64,000 nt of DNA from an uncultured Prevotella sp. (GCA_900541335.1 UQJC01000001.1:124001-188000), one strand, 5' to 3'; positions 8,655 through 17,816 are shown, numbered from the stretch's first letter. Notes: generated from the sequence alone by a model not told the origin. Made by a program: numbers and translations.

Positions 8655-8705
8655 ATCTCTTACCCCATTCCTTACTAAGAAAATATTCATACCAAATCAA
8701 TCATT

Positions 8706-9176
8706 ATGGCTTATATGACTCAAGAGGGCTACGACAAAATGGTAGCTCAACTCCGCCACATGGAAACTGTAGACCGCCCCGCTGCTTCAGCAGCCATTGC
8801 GGAAGCTCGAGATAAGGGTGACCTCTCTGAAAACAGCGAATACGATGCTGCCAAAGAGGCACAGGGAATGCTCGAAATGAAAATCAACAACCTGAAACTC
8901 GCTATTGCTGAAGCTAAAATCATCGATGCTTCCAAACTGCGTAATGACATCGTACAGATTCTCTCTACGGTAGAAATGAAGAACGTGAAAAACGGCATGG
9001 TCATGAAGTACACCATTGTCAGCGAAAGCGAAGCCAACCTGCGCGAAGGCAAAATCTCATCAACGACTCCCATTGCCCAGGGACTGCTCGGCAAGAAGGT
9101 GGGTGACGTGGTGGAAGTCAAGATTCCCCAAGGTCTCATCCATCTCGAGATTCTCAAGATTTCTGTAGAAGGCTAA
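8706..9176 (+). CDS. greA: Transcription elongation factor GreA
   Basis: GreA enters the secondary channel of RNA polymerase and stimulates cleavage of backtracked RNA. The 156-aa length is standard. The N-terminal coiled coil carries the acidic tip in ARDKGDLSENSEYDAAKEAQ (around residues 35-55), whose Asp and Glu support cleavage. The C-terminal FKBP-like domain has the conserved SPIAQGLLGKKVGD-type block (here TTPIAQGLLGKKVGDVVEV). The HIT gene follows after 59 nt with no terminator, so the two probably share a transcript. A terminator-like hairpin lies in the leader. Confidence 0.96.
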   Translation: MAYMTQEGYDKMVAQLRHMETVDRPAASAAIAEARDKGDLSENSEYDAAKEAQGMLEMKINNLKLAIAEAKIIDASKLRNDIVQILSTVEMKNVKNGMVMKYTIVSESEANLREGKISSTTPIAQGLLGKKVGDVVEVKIPQGLIHLEILKISVEG

Positions 9177-9235
9177 CCAGCCTCCGATTCTATCAGGGCG
9201 CACCCCCTATCGATCACTTCTAACTCATACGCGTT

Positions 9236-9631
9236 ATGACAATTTTCTCAAGAATCATTGCAGGAGAAATTCCCTCCTACAAATGCGCAGAGGATGAACA
9301 CTTCTACGCTTTCCTCGACATCAATCCGATGGCACAGGGACATACCTTGGTCGTACCTAAACACGAAGTGGACTATCTCTTTGACCTTGCTGACGATGAA
9401 TTGGCAGCCATGACCCTCTTCGCCAAACGAGTAGCCAAAGCCATCCGCACGGCTTTCCCGTGTAAGAAAGTTGGTATGGCTGTACTCGGACTGGAGGTTA
9501 ACCATGCTCACATCCATCTTGTTCCACTACAAAGCGAGGGAGACATGGATTTCCGCAAACCCAAATTGGAACTCTCTGCAGAAGTGATGAAGGAAACGGC
9601 AGACCGCATCTTGGCTGCCTTCAACGACTAA
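9236..9631 (+). CDS. HIT-family nucleotide hydrolase
   Basis: A 131-aa histidine triad protein of the Hint type. The catalytic triad HAHIHLVPL (HxHxHxx) is near residues 90-98, and the N-terminal block TIFSRIIAGEIPSYK is typical. These cytosolic enzymes hydrolyse AMP linked to amines or other groups. The physiological substrate in Bacteroidetes is not settled. It is the last gene before a strong terminator and probably part of the greA transcript. Confidence 0.93.
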   Translation: MTIFSRIIAGEIPSYKCAEDEHFYAFLDINPMAQGHTLVVPKHEVDYLFDLADDELAAMTLFAKRVAKAIRTAFPCKKVGMAVLGLEVNHAHIHLVPLQSEGDMDFRKPKLELSAEVMKETADRILAAFND

Positions 9632-9667
9632 GCCCTGCCCTCTCCCCTTTTCAAAAACAAATAACAA

Positions 9668-9712
9668 GCGTGCCCCGATGGACTATTCGTTGCATCGGGG
9701 CACGCCTGTTTT
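9668..9712 (+). terminator. Terminator after the HIT gene
   Basis: A 13-bp perfect stem GCGTGCCCCGATG / CATCGGGGCACGC with a 12-nt loop is followed by CTGTTTT. Confidence 0.88.
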
Positions 9713-9917
9713 CTGTATGTAACAAGAGTACGAAGAGATTCTTTCCTCTCACCCCCACAGCCTGGCTCCTGACTTTTCGCCCCCGTATATCCTCGTAAAA
9801 ACAGAGAAAATTTTATCTTCGTGCCGTAAAAATGAACTTCCGCGCTACTTTGGAATAACGCGCACAAACAGCGTACCCCCATAGACTTCACAAACCCCAT
9901 ACTTATTCAATAAAACT

Positions 9918-11123
9918 ATGTATCGTTTTTTCTCTATTTTCTTTCTCGCTTTAAGCACGCTCTGTGCCTCGGCGCAAACCGTTCTGTTTCATACAGGCGA
10001 CAGCACAGGCTACCCCTATCGTATCCCTGCTATTGCCAAAGCTCGAAATGGCGAACTGATTGCGCTCTCAGACCTTCGTCCTTGCGGCGGTGACATCGGT
10101 TACGGTCGTGTAGACATCGTCGGGAGAATCAGTCGCGACAACGGAGCAAACTGGAACCCGGCATTCAAATTGCTGGAAGGAACTGGAAAGGGTAAAGACA
10201 CTGGATATGGCGATGCTTGTCTCGTAGCCGATCGCAAACGCAACGAGTTGCTCTTGGTTTGCGTGTCAGGCGACGTTCCTTACTGGAAAAGCAGTCCGCA
10301 AAACCGCCAGCGCATGGTGACCCTCCACGCAACCTACGATAAGAAGGGAAAGCAATGGAACTGGGATAAGCAGGTGACTGACATTACCTCACAAGTATAC
10401 GACGAATTGCTGAAAGGCAAGATCAATGGTCTCTTCATGGGCTCAGGCCGCATCTGCCAAAGCAGCCGTGTCAAGGTGGGCAAATACTATCGCCTCTATG
10501 CTGCCCTTTGCACCCACAAGGGCAATTACGTAATCTATTCCGATGACTTCGGACGCAATTGGGGATTGCTCGGCACTCCCGAAGTAAGCTGTGCTCCGAA
10601 GGGGGATGAGCCGAAATGTGAAGAGCTCCCTGATGGAAGTGTTTTGTTGAGTTCTCGCAAGCACGGAGGTCGCTTCTTCAATATCTATAAGTACACGGAC
10701 GTTCGCACAGCTGCCGGTCAATGGGCTGAAGCTGTCGATTCACGCCAGGCTCCTGGTGGTATCAGCAACGAGGGAACGCCCTGTAACGGAGAAATCTTGA
10801 TTATCCCCGTACGCCGTACCGCTGATGGAAAGAAGACGATTCTGGCCCTCCAGAGTATCCCTGCGGGTCCCAACCGTTCCAATGTATCCATCTACTACAA
10901 GGAACTGACCACACCCGACACTTACCAATCTCCGCTTGCCTTTGCCTCTAATTGGAGCGAAGCCTACCAGGTCAGCGACAAGGGTTCAGCTTACAGCACC
11001 ATGATTCAACAAGCCGACGGACGCATCGCGTTCTTCTACGAAGAAGAGCCGCAATACTACCAGATGGTTTACCGTGCCTTGAATATCCAAGACATTACCA
11101 AGGGCAAGTTTGAAGCACTTTAA
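9918..11123 (+). CDS. Exported exo-alpha-sialidase (GH33)
   Basis: It releases terminal sialic acid from glycoconjugates. The signal peptide ends at about residue 20 (CASAQ). The YRIP motif at 34-37 holds the first arginine of the substrate-binding triad. Asp boxes are seen as SRDNGANW (72-79) and SDDFGRNW (about 208-215). A conserved acidic/glycine segment EELPDGSVLLSSR follows, and YSTM near the C-terminus fits the catalytic tyrosine region. At 401 aa it is the six-bladed propeller only: the extra N-terminal carbohydrate-binding domain common in Bacteroides NanH is absent. It stands alone, without nan catabolic genes beside it. A weak -7 match (TATCTTCG at 9814) lies upstream. Confidence 0.9.
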   Translation: MYRFFSIFFLALSTLCASAQTVLFHTGDSTGYPYRIPAIAKARNGELIALSDLRPCGGDIGYGRVDIVGRISRDNGANWNPAFKLLEGTGKGKDTGYGDACLVADRKRNELLLVCVSGDVPYWKSSPQNRQRMVTLHATYDKKGKQWNWDKQVTDITSQVYDELLKGKINGLFMGSGRICQSSRVKVGKYYRLYAALCTHKGNYVIYSDDFGRNWGLLGTPEVSCAPKGDEPKCEELPDGSVLLSSRKHGGRFFNIYKYTDVRTAAGQWAEAVDSRQAPGGISNEGTPCNGEILIIPVRRTADGKKTILALQSIPAGPNRSNVSIYYKELTTPDTYQSPLAFASNWSEAYQVSDKGSAYSTMIQQADGRIAFFYEEEPQYYQMVYRALNIQDITKGKFEAL

Positions 11124-11176
11124 AGAGCATTGCTCAGTAGACTTCGTTGATGGGTCTACGTAGCTATCAGATTAAG

Positions 11177-11224
11177 AAAGGAGGAGTTCAGCGAAATACC
11201 AATCACTGAACTTCTCCTTTTTTC
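11177..11224 (+). terminator. Terminator of the sialidase gene
   Basis: A 15-bp stem AAAGGAGGAGTTCAG / CTGAACTTCTCCTTT with a 13-nt loop is followed by further T. Confidence 0.85.
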
Positions 11225-11282
11225 AACCTTCATCTTATCAACCTATCCTCTGTAAGACCCATCTAGCCCCTTCCTTCAAGCC

Positions 11283-11325
11283 AAGAGGCAGGTTTCGCAA
11301 TGAGTTATTGCGAAACCTGCCTCTT
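11283..11325. terminator. Hairpin between convergent sialidase and cydB
   Basis: A 19-bp perfect inverted repeat (11283-11301 / 11307-11325) with a 5-nt loop GAGTT. The T-rich side lies on the + strand. It probably insulates the two convergent units. Confidence 0.8.
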
Positions 11326-11370
11326 TCTATTCATCCGAAGGAGACTTTACCACTGCCTCCAACGCTTTGA

Positions 11371-12534
11371 TTAGTACTGATGATCCTTATCACCCTGCAT
11401 TTCCTTACGGGAGATTCCCCCTAAGTCAATCTTATACCAAGCGTAAGCGATATATGCCAAAACAAAAGGAATAAGCAAACTTACCCAAGCCATGGTTGTC
11501 AACGTAAATTCGCTGGAACAACTGTTTTGCAAACAAAGCGATGACTGGATATCAACGGAAGAAGGATAATAAGCCGTATTGTTCCAACCTGCCACCAAAA
11601 GCAACGCTAAAACGGTCAGCACCGTACCAATGCCTGCGGTCCAGATGCCGCGACGGAACGAAGCACAGAAACAAGTTTTACCCATGCCAAACAGCACCAA
11701 TACCACTCCAAAAAGGAGAACACCCGCCACAAGAGGCATAGCAATCAAATTATGAAGGTACTTGTAAGCCTCGGGCACAAAGCGTTGAGTAACCGGGTCA
11801 TACGCCAATCCCGTTGCCGTCAATACATAGCCCAAGAAGGCTAAAAACAGCAAGAGGAAGGGAACGGCATCAATGCCTACCTGGCGACGCAAACGCGGAC
11901 GCATGGCTTCATCTTCGATATTATTGAGCAGATACAAGGCTCCTAATACGCGAGCCAAGAAGAAGACGGCAAGCCCCAATACCCAGTTCCAAGGATTAGC
12001 TAACGCATCCAGTCCGTGCCAGGCATTCGCCCAACGGCTAATGACAGGAGAAAGGGTCAACGTATCGCTGACACCCATGGCTCCGCGCTCCACCACAAAA
12101 GCAGAACCTGTAAAGAAGGTGGCCACTGCCGCGCCCAACACAAAAGGACCGACAAAACCATTAAAGACAAGGAAACGACGATACATCGTGCGGCCCAGTA
12201 CATTGCCCTCCTTCGACTGGTACTCGTAGGCTACTGCCTGTAGCACGAAGCTGACCAAAATCAGCATCCACACCCAATAGGCTCCACCAAAACTCGTACT
12301 ATAGAATAAAGGGAAGGAAGCAAAGAAGGCACCACCAAACGTGACAAGCGTCGTAAAGGTAAACTCCCACTTACGCCCCGTAGAATTTACAATCAAAGTA
12401 CGTTCTGCCTCATCCGTACCCAAACGAAAAATGAGCGTATTGGCACCCTGTACAAACATCAGGAATACCAGCAATCCACCTAAAAGCGATACCAGCAACC
12501 ACCAGTACTGCTGAAGAAAAGAATAGGTTATCAT
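11371..12534 (-). CDS. cydB: Cytochrome bd ubiquinol oxidase subunit II
   Basis: CydB is the second membrane subunit of the bd-type quinol oxidase, which reduces oxygen to water at low oxygen tension. It is a 387-aa protein with at least eight hydrophobic helices. The N-terminus ITYSFLQQYWWLLVSLLGG resembles Bacteroides CydB. I chose the ATG at 12534 rather than an upstream in-frame TTG at 12552, which would begin two bases before the cydA stop codon. The gap to cydA is 20 nt, so the two are co-transcribed. A large hairpin lies past the stop. Confidence 0.95.
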   Translation of the reverse strand: MITYSFLQQYWWLLVSLLGGLLVFLMFVQGANTLIFRLGTDEAERTLIVNSTGRKWEFTFTTLVTFGGAFFASFPLFYSTSFGGAYWVWMLILVSFVLQAVAYEYQSKEGNVLGRTMYRRFLVFNGFVGPFVLGAAVATFFTGSAFVVERGAMGVSDTLTLSPVISRWANAWHGLDALANPWNWVLGLAVFFLARVLGALYLLNNIEDEAMRPRLRRQVGIDAVPFLLLFLAFLGYVLTATGLAYDPVTQRFVPEAYKYLHNLIAMPLVAGVLLFGVVLVLFGMGKTCFCASFRRGIWTAGIGTVLTVLALLLVAGWNNTAYYPSSVDIQSSLCLQNSCSSEFTLTTMAWVSLLIPFVLAYIAYAWYKIDLGGISRKEMQGDKDHQY

Positions 12535-12554
12535 ATCAGAGAGTATAAGCAAAA

Positions 12555-14045
12555 TTACTGTTTATGCGTGCTGATAGCCTTGCAGAGAATTTTCACTTCG
12601 GCTATAAGCAAAACGGTAAATATAACAAGGAACAAGAAGAAAGTGACCATCACACTCGACGAAGAAAGCTGTGACACGGCAGCATTAACAGGCAATAAGT
12701 CTTGGATAGCCCAGGGCTGACGGCCCACTTCGGCTACCACCCAACCTGCCTGACCCGCTGCATAAACCATCGGGATGGAAGCCAGACCAAGCCAATGCAT
12801 CCAACGGGCCTGTTCCAACTTTCCTTTATACTGCATCCACCACGCCCCAATCAGGAAGAGGAAGAGGAAGGAACCACAACCCACCATTACACGGAAAGAC
12901 CAGTAGACCAATCCGACAGGAGGTACCAAGTCTTCCTTTTGCTGAATGTATCCATAGCCGAAGTACTGAACATGAGCCTGCAACGTGTCGCGTGCCTGTG
13001 CCGCACGTTCGGGTTGAGTCTGACGATACGTACGGAAGTCGCTAAAGGCTTGCAATGCTTTCTTACCCCGTGCAATTTTCTCTTCTGCAGAGAGATGTAC
13101 CGTTCCGTCGGGATGGGTATAACCATCAAGCAAGTTGTTGATGCCGGGCACATAGCCGTTCACATCATGCGTAGCAAGCATCGAAAGCATGCCGGGTACT
13201 TCGACTCCTGGAACGATGGAAAAAGGTGCTTGTTGTCCGCCGTCACGCAGTCCTTCAGCAGCAGCGAGTTTCATCGGTTGTTCGCGGGCTATGGCTACGC
13301 CACTTTGGTCACCTGTACCCAACACGACAAGGGTTGCCAAGATCCCCGTCAGGCTGGCTACTTTAATGGAAGCCAATGCCATTGGTTGATTCCGACGTTT
13401 CAGCAGGAACCAACAACTCACACCGACTACAAACACAGCTCCGGTCATCCAGCCGCTCGAAACGGTGTGGAAAAATTTCAACACAGCTGTAGGAGAAAAG
13501 GCTACTGCCATAAAGTCTACCATCTCGTTACGCACCGTTTCGGGATTGAATTCCATGCCTACGGGATGCTGCATCCAAGCATTAGCCACGAGTATCCACC
13601 AAGCCGAAAGTGTCGCTCCAAGACCAGTCAGCCAAGTAGAAGCCAAATGGAAGCCTCGGCTGACTTTGTTCCAACCAAAGAACATGACTGCAATGAAGGT
13701 GGCCTCCATAAAGAAGGCGACAATGCCCTCAATAGCAAGCGGTGCGCCAAATATATCACCGACAAACCAAGAATAATTACTCCAGTTCGTACCAAACTCA
13801 AATTCAAGTATCAACCCTGTGGCCACACCAATGGCAAAATTGATACCAAAGAGTTTCATCCAAAATTGAGCCGTGCGTTTCCAGAACTCGTCTTTCTTGA
13901 CATAGTAGAGGGTTTCCATGATGCCCATAATCAAGGCAAGACCCAACGTAAGTGGCACAAACAGCCAATGATAACAGGCGGTAAGTGCAAACTGCGCCCG
14001 GGACCAGTCGATGGTGCCGGGATCTAAAACGGTTAGTAGTTGCAT
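12555..14045 (-). CDS. cydA: Cytochrome bd ubiquinol oxidase subunit I
   Basis: CydA carries the haems b558, b595 and d and the quinol site. The 496-aa protein has the expected N-terminal pattern DWSRAQFALTACYHWLFVPL, with His26 as a likely haem ligand. It also has the conserved GTNWSNYSWFVGDIFGAPL and VPPVGLVYWSFRVMVG blocks, and many membrane helices. The Q-loop region (about 250-350) is polar and periplasmic. It is flanked by a DUF4492 gene (37 nt upstream) and cydB (20 nt downstream), an arrangement seen widely in Bacteroidetes. Together with cydB it forms the microaerobic terminal oxidase. Confidence 0.97.
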   Translation of the reverse strand: MQLLTVLDPGTIDWSRAQFALTACYHWLFVPLTLGLALIMGIMETLYYVKKDEFWKRTAQFWMKLFGINFAIGVATGLILEFEFGTNWSNYSWFVGDIFGAPLAIEGIVAFFMEATFIAVMFFGWNKVSRGFHLASTWLTGLGATLSAWWILVANAWMQHPVGMEFNPETVRNEMVDFMAVAFSPTAVLKFFHTVSSGWMTGAVFVVGVSCWFLLKRRNQPMALASIKVASLTGILATLVVLGTGDQSGVAIAREQPMKLAAAEGLRDGGQQAPFSIVPGVEVPGMLSMLATHDVNGYVPGINNLLDGYTHPDGTVHLSAEEKIARGKKALQAFSDFRTYRQTQPERAAQARDTLQAHVQYFGYGYIQQKEDLVPPVGLVYWSFRVMVGCGSFLFLFLIGAWWMQYKGKLEQARWMHWLGLASIPMVYAAGQAGWVVAEVGRQPWAIQDLLPVNAAVSQLSSSSVMVTFFLFLVIFTVLLIAEVKILCKAISTHKQ

Positions 14046-14082
14046 AGTCGTATAAGAATTGATTGTTTACTGATAAGCAGAA

Positions 14083-14295
14083 TTAGCGTGACAAATTGGT
14101 GCCGACGGCTTCACTCTTCTCACGGTCATCGAGTCCACCCAATACGGGTTGGAAGAAGAAAAGCCTCAACACGACAAACATCACAAAGAGCTTCAACAGA
14201 ATAATAATCCACAACGTGCGTCCCCACGTCATGGAGCGGAAGCCTTCTACATAGAAGTTCCAAACAGCAATCAGGGCGGATACAGGATTTTTCAT
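14083..14295 (-). CDS. DUF4492 small membrane protein of the cyd cluster
   Basis: A 70-aa protein with an N-terminal amphipathic part (NFYVEGFRSMTWGRTLW), one strong membrane helix (IIILLKLFVMFVVLRLFFF) and a short charged tail. I used the ATG at 14295: an upstream start would add residues not typical of the family. It precedes cydA by 37 nt on the same strand, the usual place for DUF4492. By position it may be a small accessory subunit of the bd oxidase, comparable in role to CydX, but no such function is proven from sequence. Confidence 0.85.
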   Translation of the reverse strand: MKNPVSALIAVWNFYVEGFRSMTWGRTLWIIILLKLFVMFVVLRLFFFQPVLGGLDDREKSEAVGTNLSR

Positions 14296-14336
14296 GGCGG
14301 CAAAAATAAACGATTCCACGCAATGGAACAATGTCG

Positions 14337-14885
14337 TTATTCTACTTTAGCAAGAATCAAAGAAGGATTTTGTTGCAAATATTCCAATCCTTGACGAATG
14401 GAATTTAAGCCAAAATCGCAAGGACAGAGTTCACACCACGGAATCCAGCAAACCGCCTCGACATCATCGTGTGCCCACGGCTGTTGCGCAGCATCGACCT
14501 CACACCGGAAGAACATATCGGCTGTATGCACCGTATGTCCTGCATAAGGATACTGGTTGGGAAAGGAGCAGAGAAAACTGTACTTCGTCACCCTCAGTCC
14601 CACTTCTTCACGCACTTCCCGACAAAGTCCCTCCGTCACGCTTTCACCCGGATCAACAAAGCCTCCGGGCAAATCAAGCGTTCCTTGCGCCGGTTCACGA
14701 CTTCGGCGAACGCAAAGCAATTCGTTCCGCTCGTTGACGATAACCGCCACGGTAGCTGCCGCCGCATTGGGATAAAACACGAAACCGCACACCCCACAAA
14801 CCTTGCTAAACGCATCATGTGAATGAAAATCAGCATTCCCACAATGGGGACAAAACTTGAAATCAGATAAAGGATGTTGTTGCAT
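14337..14885 (-). CDS. NUDIX hydrolase with zinc ribbon
   Basis: A 182-aa protein. The N-terminus has a zinc ribbon (CPHCG at about residues 12-16, CGVCG at about 30-34), as in NADH pyrophosphatase-like NUDIX enzymes. The NUDIX box is complete: GGFVDPGESVTEGLCREV followed by REEVGL, with the metal-binding REVREE core. It hydrolyses a nucleoside diphosphate linked to another group, but the substrate cannot be inferred. The start is the ATG at 14885, just before the zinc ribbon. It is 41 nt upstream of the DUF4492 gene and probably in the same transcript as cydAB. Confidence 0.88.
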   Translation of the reverse strand: MQQHPLSDFKFCPHCGNADFHSHDAFSKVCGVCGFVFYPNAAAATVAVIVNERNELLCVRRSREPAQGTLDLPGGFVDPGESVTEGLCREVREEVGLRVTKYSFLCSFPNQYPYAGHTVHTADMFFRCEVDAAQQPWAHDDVEAVCWIPWCELCPCDFGLNSIRQGLEYLQQNPSLILAKVE

Positions 14886-15028
14886 AACCAATGAAAAAAG
14901 AACTTTACACAAGAGCGAATTTAACAAGCTCCTTCTAATCCGCAAACTCGAAAGAACGAGATTTCTGCAAACAAACCCACTCAGCTATTTTTCTACCACC
15001 TCCAGTATCTGTAGCAAGAGATTACTTC

Positions 15029-15340
15029 AATTTCGCAATCGCATTTTTCCAACCTCCAAAATGCCTTTGTAAATTTCGCAAAACCATTTTTCCGGCCTCC
15101 GAAATGCCTTTGTCAAATTCGCAATCGCATTTTTCCAACCTCCGAAACGCCTTTGTCAAATTCGCAATCGCATTTTTCCGACCTCCGAAATGCCTTTGTC
15201 AAATTCGCAATCGCATTTTTCCAACCTCCGAAATGCCTTTGTCAAATTCGCAATCGCATTTTTCCGGCCTCCGAAATGCCTTTGTCAAATTGACAATCGC
15301 ATTTTTCCGACCTCCGAAATACCTTTGTCAAATTCGCAAA
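15029..15340. repeat. Tandem array 2: seven units of exactly 43 bp
   Basis: The TTTTTCC anchor recurs at 15044, 15087, 15130, 15173, 15216, 15259 and 15302, always 43 bp apart, with a partial unit before it. Units share CCTCCGAAATGCCTTTGTCA and AATTCGCAATCGCA. Variation is concentrated at the two bases after TTTTTCC (AA, GG, GA). The array fills the gap between the divergent NUDIX (-) and dapB (+) genes and lies upstream of the dapB promoter. No protein frame survives the 43-bp period. It is unrelated in sequence to arrays 1 and 3. Confidence 0.92.
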
Positions 15341-15416
15341 CACGTTATGACCGCATACCATATAACCGCATAACCTCTAAGCAGTGTCCCCCTTCCCCAC
15401 ATTCGTCCGCATAACT

Positions 15417-15448
15417 TTTGTACGTGAGGGCGAAAAGAAGTATTTTTG
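15417..15448 (+). promoter_or_regulatory. Promoter of dapB-lepB cluster
   Basis: TTTG at 15417-15420, 20-nt spacer, TATTTTTG at 15441-15448. The leader is about 50 nt. Confidence 0.8.
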
Positions 15449-15503
15449 CCTGCAATTTACAAATTACAAATCGTATCTATTTACAACTAAACATATCAGC
15501 CTC

Positions 15504-16259
15504 ATGAAGATTGCCCTTATTGGATATGGCAAGATGGGTCATATCATCGAAGACATTGCTCGTCAACGCGGTCACGAGATTGTTTCCATCATCGATGTAG
15601 ATAATATCCAGGATTTCGACTCAAACGCCTTCCGCAGTGCAGAAGTTGCTATTGAGTTTACTAATCCCACTGCCGCCTATTCCAACTATCTGAAAGCTTG
15701 GGAACAAGGTGTCAAAGTGGTAAGCGGTAGCACGGGTTGGCTGAAAGACCACGAAGCCGACGTACGACGTGCCTGCACCGAAGAAGGTCACACCCTCTTT
15801 TGGGCCTCCAACTTCTCATTGGGCGTAGCCATCTTCTCTGCAGTCAACAAATACTTGGCACGCATCATGAATGCGTACCCCACGTATGATGTTGCTGAGG
15901 TCGAAACACACCACATCCATAAATTGGACGCACCGAGCGGTACAGCCATTACACTGGCAGAACAAATCTGTAAAGAACTCGATCGCAAGAAGGATTGGAT
16001 TAAGGGAGAAGTCAAGAACGCTGACGGCAGTGTGACGGGAACTACCGACACTCCCGCAGACCTGTTGCGCATTGATGCCATTCGCGAAGACGAAGTTCCG
16101 GGCATCCACACCATTACTTACGACTCACCCGCTGACATGATTCAAATCACGCACTCAGCTCACAACCGCAGCGGCTTCGCCCTGGGTGCCGTACTCGCGG
16201 CAGAGTTTACAGCGACCCACGAAGGTTTGCTCTCTACCGACGATCTCTTCAATTTCTAA
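15504..16259 (+). CDS. dapB: 4-hydroxy-tetrahydrodipicolinate reductase
   Basis: DapB reduces the product of DapA with NAD(P)H in the lysine and diaminopimelate pathway. The 251-aa protein starts KIALIGYGKMGHIIE, the nucleotide-binding GxGxxG. It carries the diagnostic block EVETHHIHKLDAPSGTAITL, holding the catalytic His-His and Lys, and ends with a typical HSAHNRSGFALGA segment. I chose the ATG at 15504: the frame is open further upstream but that part overlaps the promoter. lepB follows after 18 nt. Confidence 0.97.
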   Translation: MKIALIGYGKMGHIIEDIARQRGHEIVSIIDVDNIQDFDSNAFRSAEVAIEFTNPTAAYSNYLKAWEQGVKVVSGSTGWLKDHEADVRRACTEEGHTLFWASNFSLGVAIFSAVNKYLARIMNAYPTYDVAEVETHHIHKLDAPSGTAITLAEQICKELDRKKDWIKGEVKNADGSVTGTTDTPADLLRIDAIREDEVPGIHTITYDSPADMIQITHSAHNRSGFALGAVLAAEFTATHEGLLSTDDLFNF

Positions 16260-16277
16260 AATCCCCTCTGCCGTTCT

Positions 16278-17774
16278 ATGACTGCTCAACGTTCCTCCAA
16301 TAATAAGAAGCCGGTGACTTCCACCTACTGGGCCGGAGTGAAGTTTGGTATTGCAACTACCCTGTTATGCGCCTTCCTCTATTGGGTTGATGCTTGGTGG
16401 GGATTGATTGTCGTACCTTTCCTCTTCGACCTTTACTTCACACACAAAATCAACTGGGGCTGGTGGCGCGAACCCGAAGTGGGTCCCGTTACCCGTTTCA
16501 TTATGAGTTGGGTCGATGCCATCGTCTTTACCTTGGTGGCTATCTACTTTCTCAACCAGTTCTTCTTTCAAAACTTCGTTATTCCCTCGTCTTCTTTAGA
16601 GAAAACGCTGCTGACGGGTGACTACCTTCTGGTTTCCAAGCTCTCCTATGGTCCGCGCATCCCGCAAACCCCGTTGACCATGCCGCTGACGCAACACACG
16701 TTGCCCATCTTCAACTGCAAGAGCTACCTCGAAAAGCCCCACTGGGAATATCGCCGCGTGAAGGGACTCGGTCACGTGCAACTCAACGACATCGTAGTCT
16801 TTAACTATCCAGCCGGCGACACCGTAGCAGTCAACCAGCAAAACCAGGACTACTACCGCATGGCTTACCAAATGGGTGACCAACTCTTGGGACAGCCCGC
16901 TACGCAATTGGGCGAAGCTCCTGTTCCCTTCTCATCCCAACTCAAGGCGGACATGAGCTACGAACAGCAACAAGCTGTTTACCGCCAAATCTATGCGGCT
17001 GGTGTGGCTTACATGAAACAAGACGTGGAACAATTCGGCGAAATCATTGCCCGACCGACCGACCGTCGTGAGAACTACGTGAAACGTTGCGTAGGTCTGC
17101 CTGGTCAGATACTTCAAATCAAGAACCACATCATTTACCTCGACGGTAAGCCCAACCGCGAACCCGAAAATGTACAATACTCCTACGAGGTTAAGTTCAA
17201 GACTGATTTACCCCTGGAGCTGAAGAAGGAACTCGGCATCACGGACGAAGACCTGTACACCGTGCGCAACCACGATGTGGCATACATGCCGCTGACGGCA
17301 CACGCGAAAAAGGCCTTAGAACAACGTCCTGACTTGGTAGAATACATACGTCTGGCACAACCCGAAGCCCAGTGGCTCTATCCACAAAACAAGGTAACGG
17401 GATGGACGGTTGCCAACTACGGTCCGTTATGGATTCCCAAGAAGGGAGCCAAACTTGCTTTGACACTGGACAACTTGCCCATCTACGAACGACCTATCCG
17501 AGTTTATGAAGGCAATCAGCTCGAAGTACGCGACGGTAAAATTTTTATCAACGGAAAGGCGACCGACTCCTACACATTCAAACTTGATTACTATTGGATG
17601 ATGGGCGACAACCGCGACAACTCAGCCGACTCACGCTTCTGGGGCTTCGTTCCCGAAGACCATGTAGTTGGCAAACCGCTCTTCATCTGGCTTTCCTTAG
17701 ATCCTGACTACGGACTCTTTGACGGTAAGGTTCGATGGAACCGTATCTTCAAACGGGTATGGGACATTCAGTAG
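16278..17774 (+). CDS. lepB: Signal peptidase I, long Bacteroidetes form
   Basis: LepB cleaves signal peptides from exported proteins at the outer face of the inner membrane. The 498-aa protein is much longer than E. coli LepB. Two hydrophobic segments (about 24-50 and 80-95) precede the catalytic domain. The nucleophile is Ser106 in VIPSSSLEKTL, and the general base is Lys269 in ENYVKRCVGLPGQ. About 160 residues separate them, an insertion typical of this phylum. The conserved end is MMGDNRDNSADSRFWGFVP. A second insertion (about 320-395) follows box D. It lies between dapB and a short catalytically dead paralogue. Confidence 0.95.
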   Translation: MTAQRSSNNKKPVTSTYWAGVKFGIATTLLCAFLYWVDAWWGLIVVPFLFDLYFTHKINWGWWREPEVGPVTRFIMSWVDAIVFTLVAIYFLNQFFFQNFVIPSSSLEKTLLTGDYLLVSKLSYGPRIPQTPLTMPLTQHTLPIFNCKSYLEKPHWEYRRVKGLGHVQLNDIVVFNYPAGDTVAVNQQNQDYYRMAYQMGDQLLGQPATQLGEAPVPFSSQLKADMSYEQQQAVYRQIYAAGVAYMKQDVEQFGEIIARPTDRRENYVKRCVGLPGQILQIKNHIIYLDGKPNREPENVQYSYEVKFKTDLPLELKKELGITDEDLYTVRNHDVAYMPLTAHAKKALEQRPDLVEYIRLAQPEAQWLYPQNKVTGWTVANYGPLWIPKKGAKLALTLDNLPIYERPIRVYEGNQLEVRDGKIFINGKATDSYTFKLDYYWMMGDNRDNSADSRFWGFVPEDHVVGKPLFIWLSLDPDYGLFDGKVRWNRIFKRVWDIQ

Positions 17775-17816
17775 ACACTGTTTTCCCGTCCTGAAGTTTT
17801 CAAAAGCAACCCCTTT

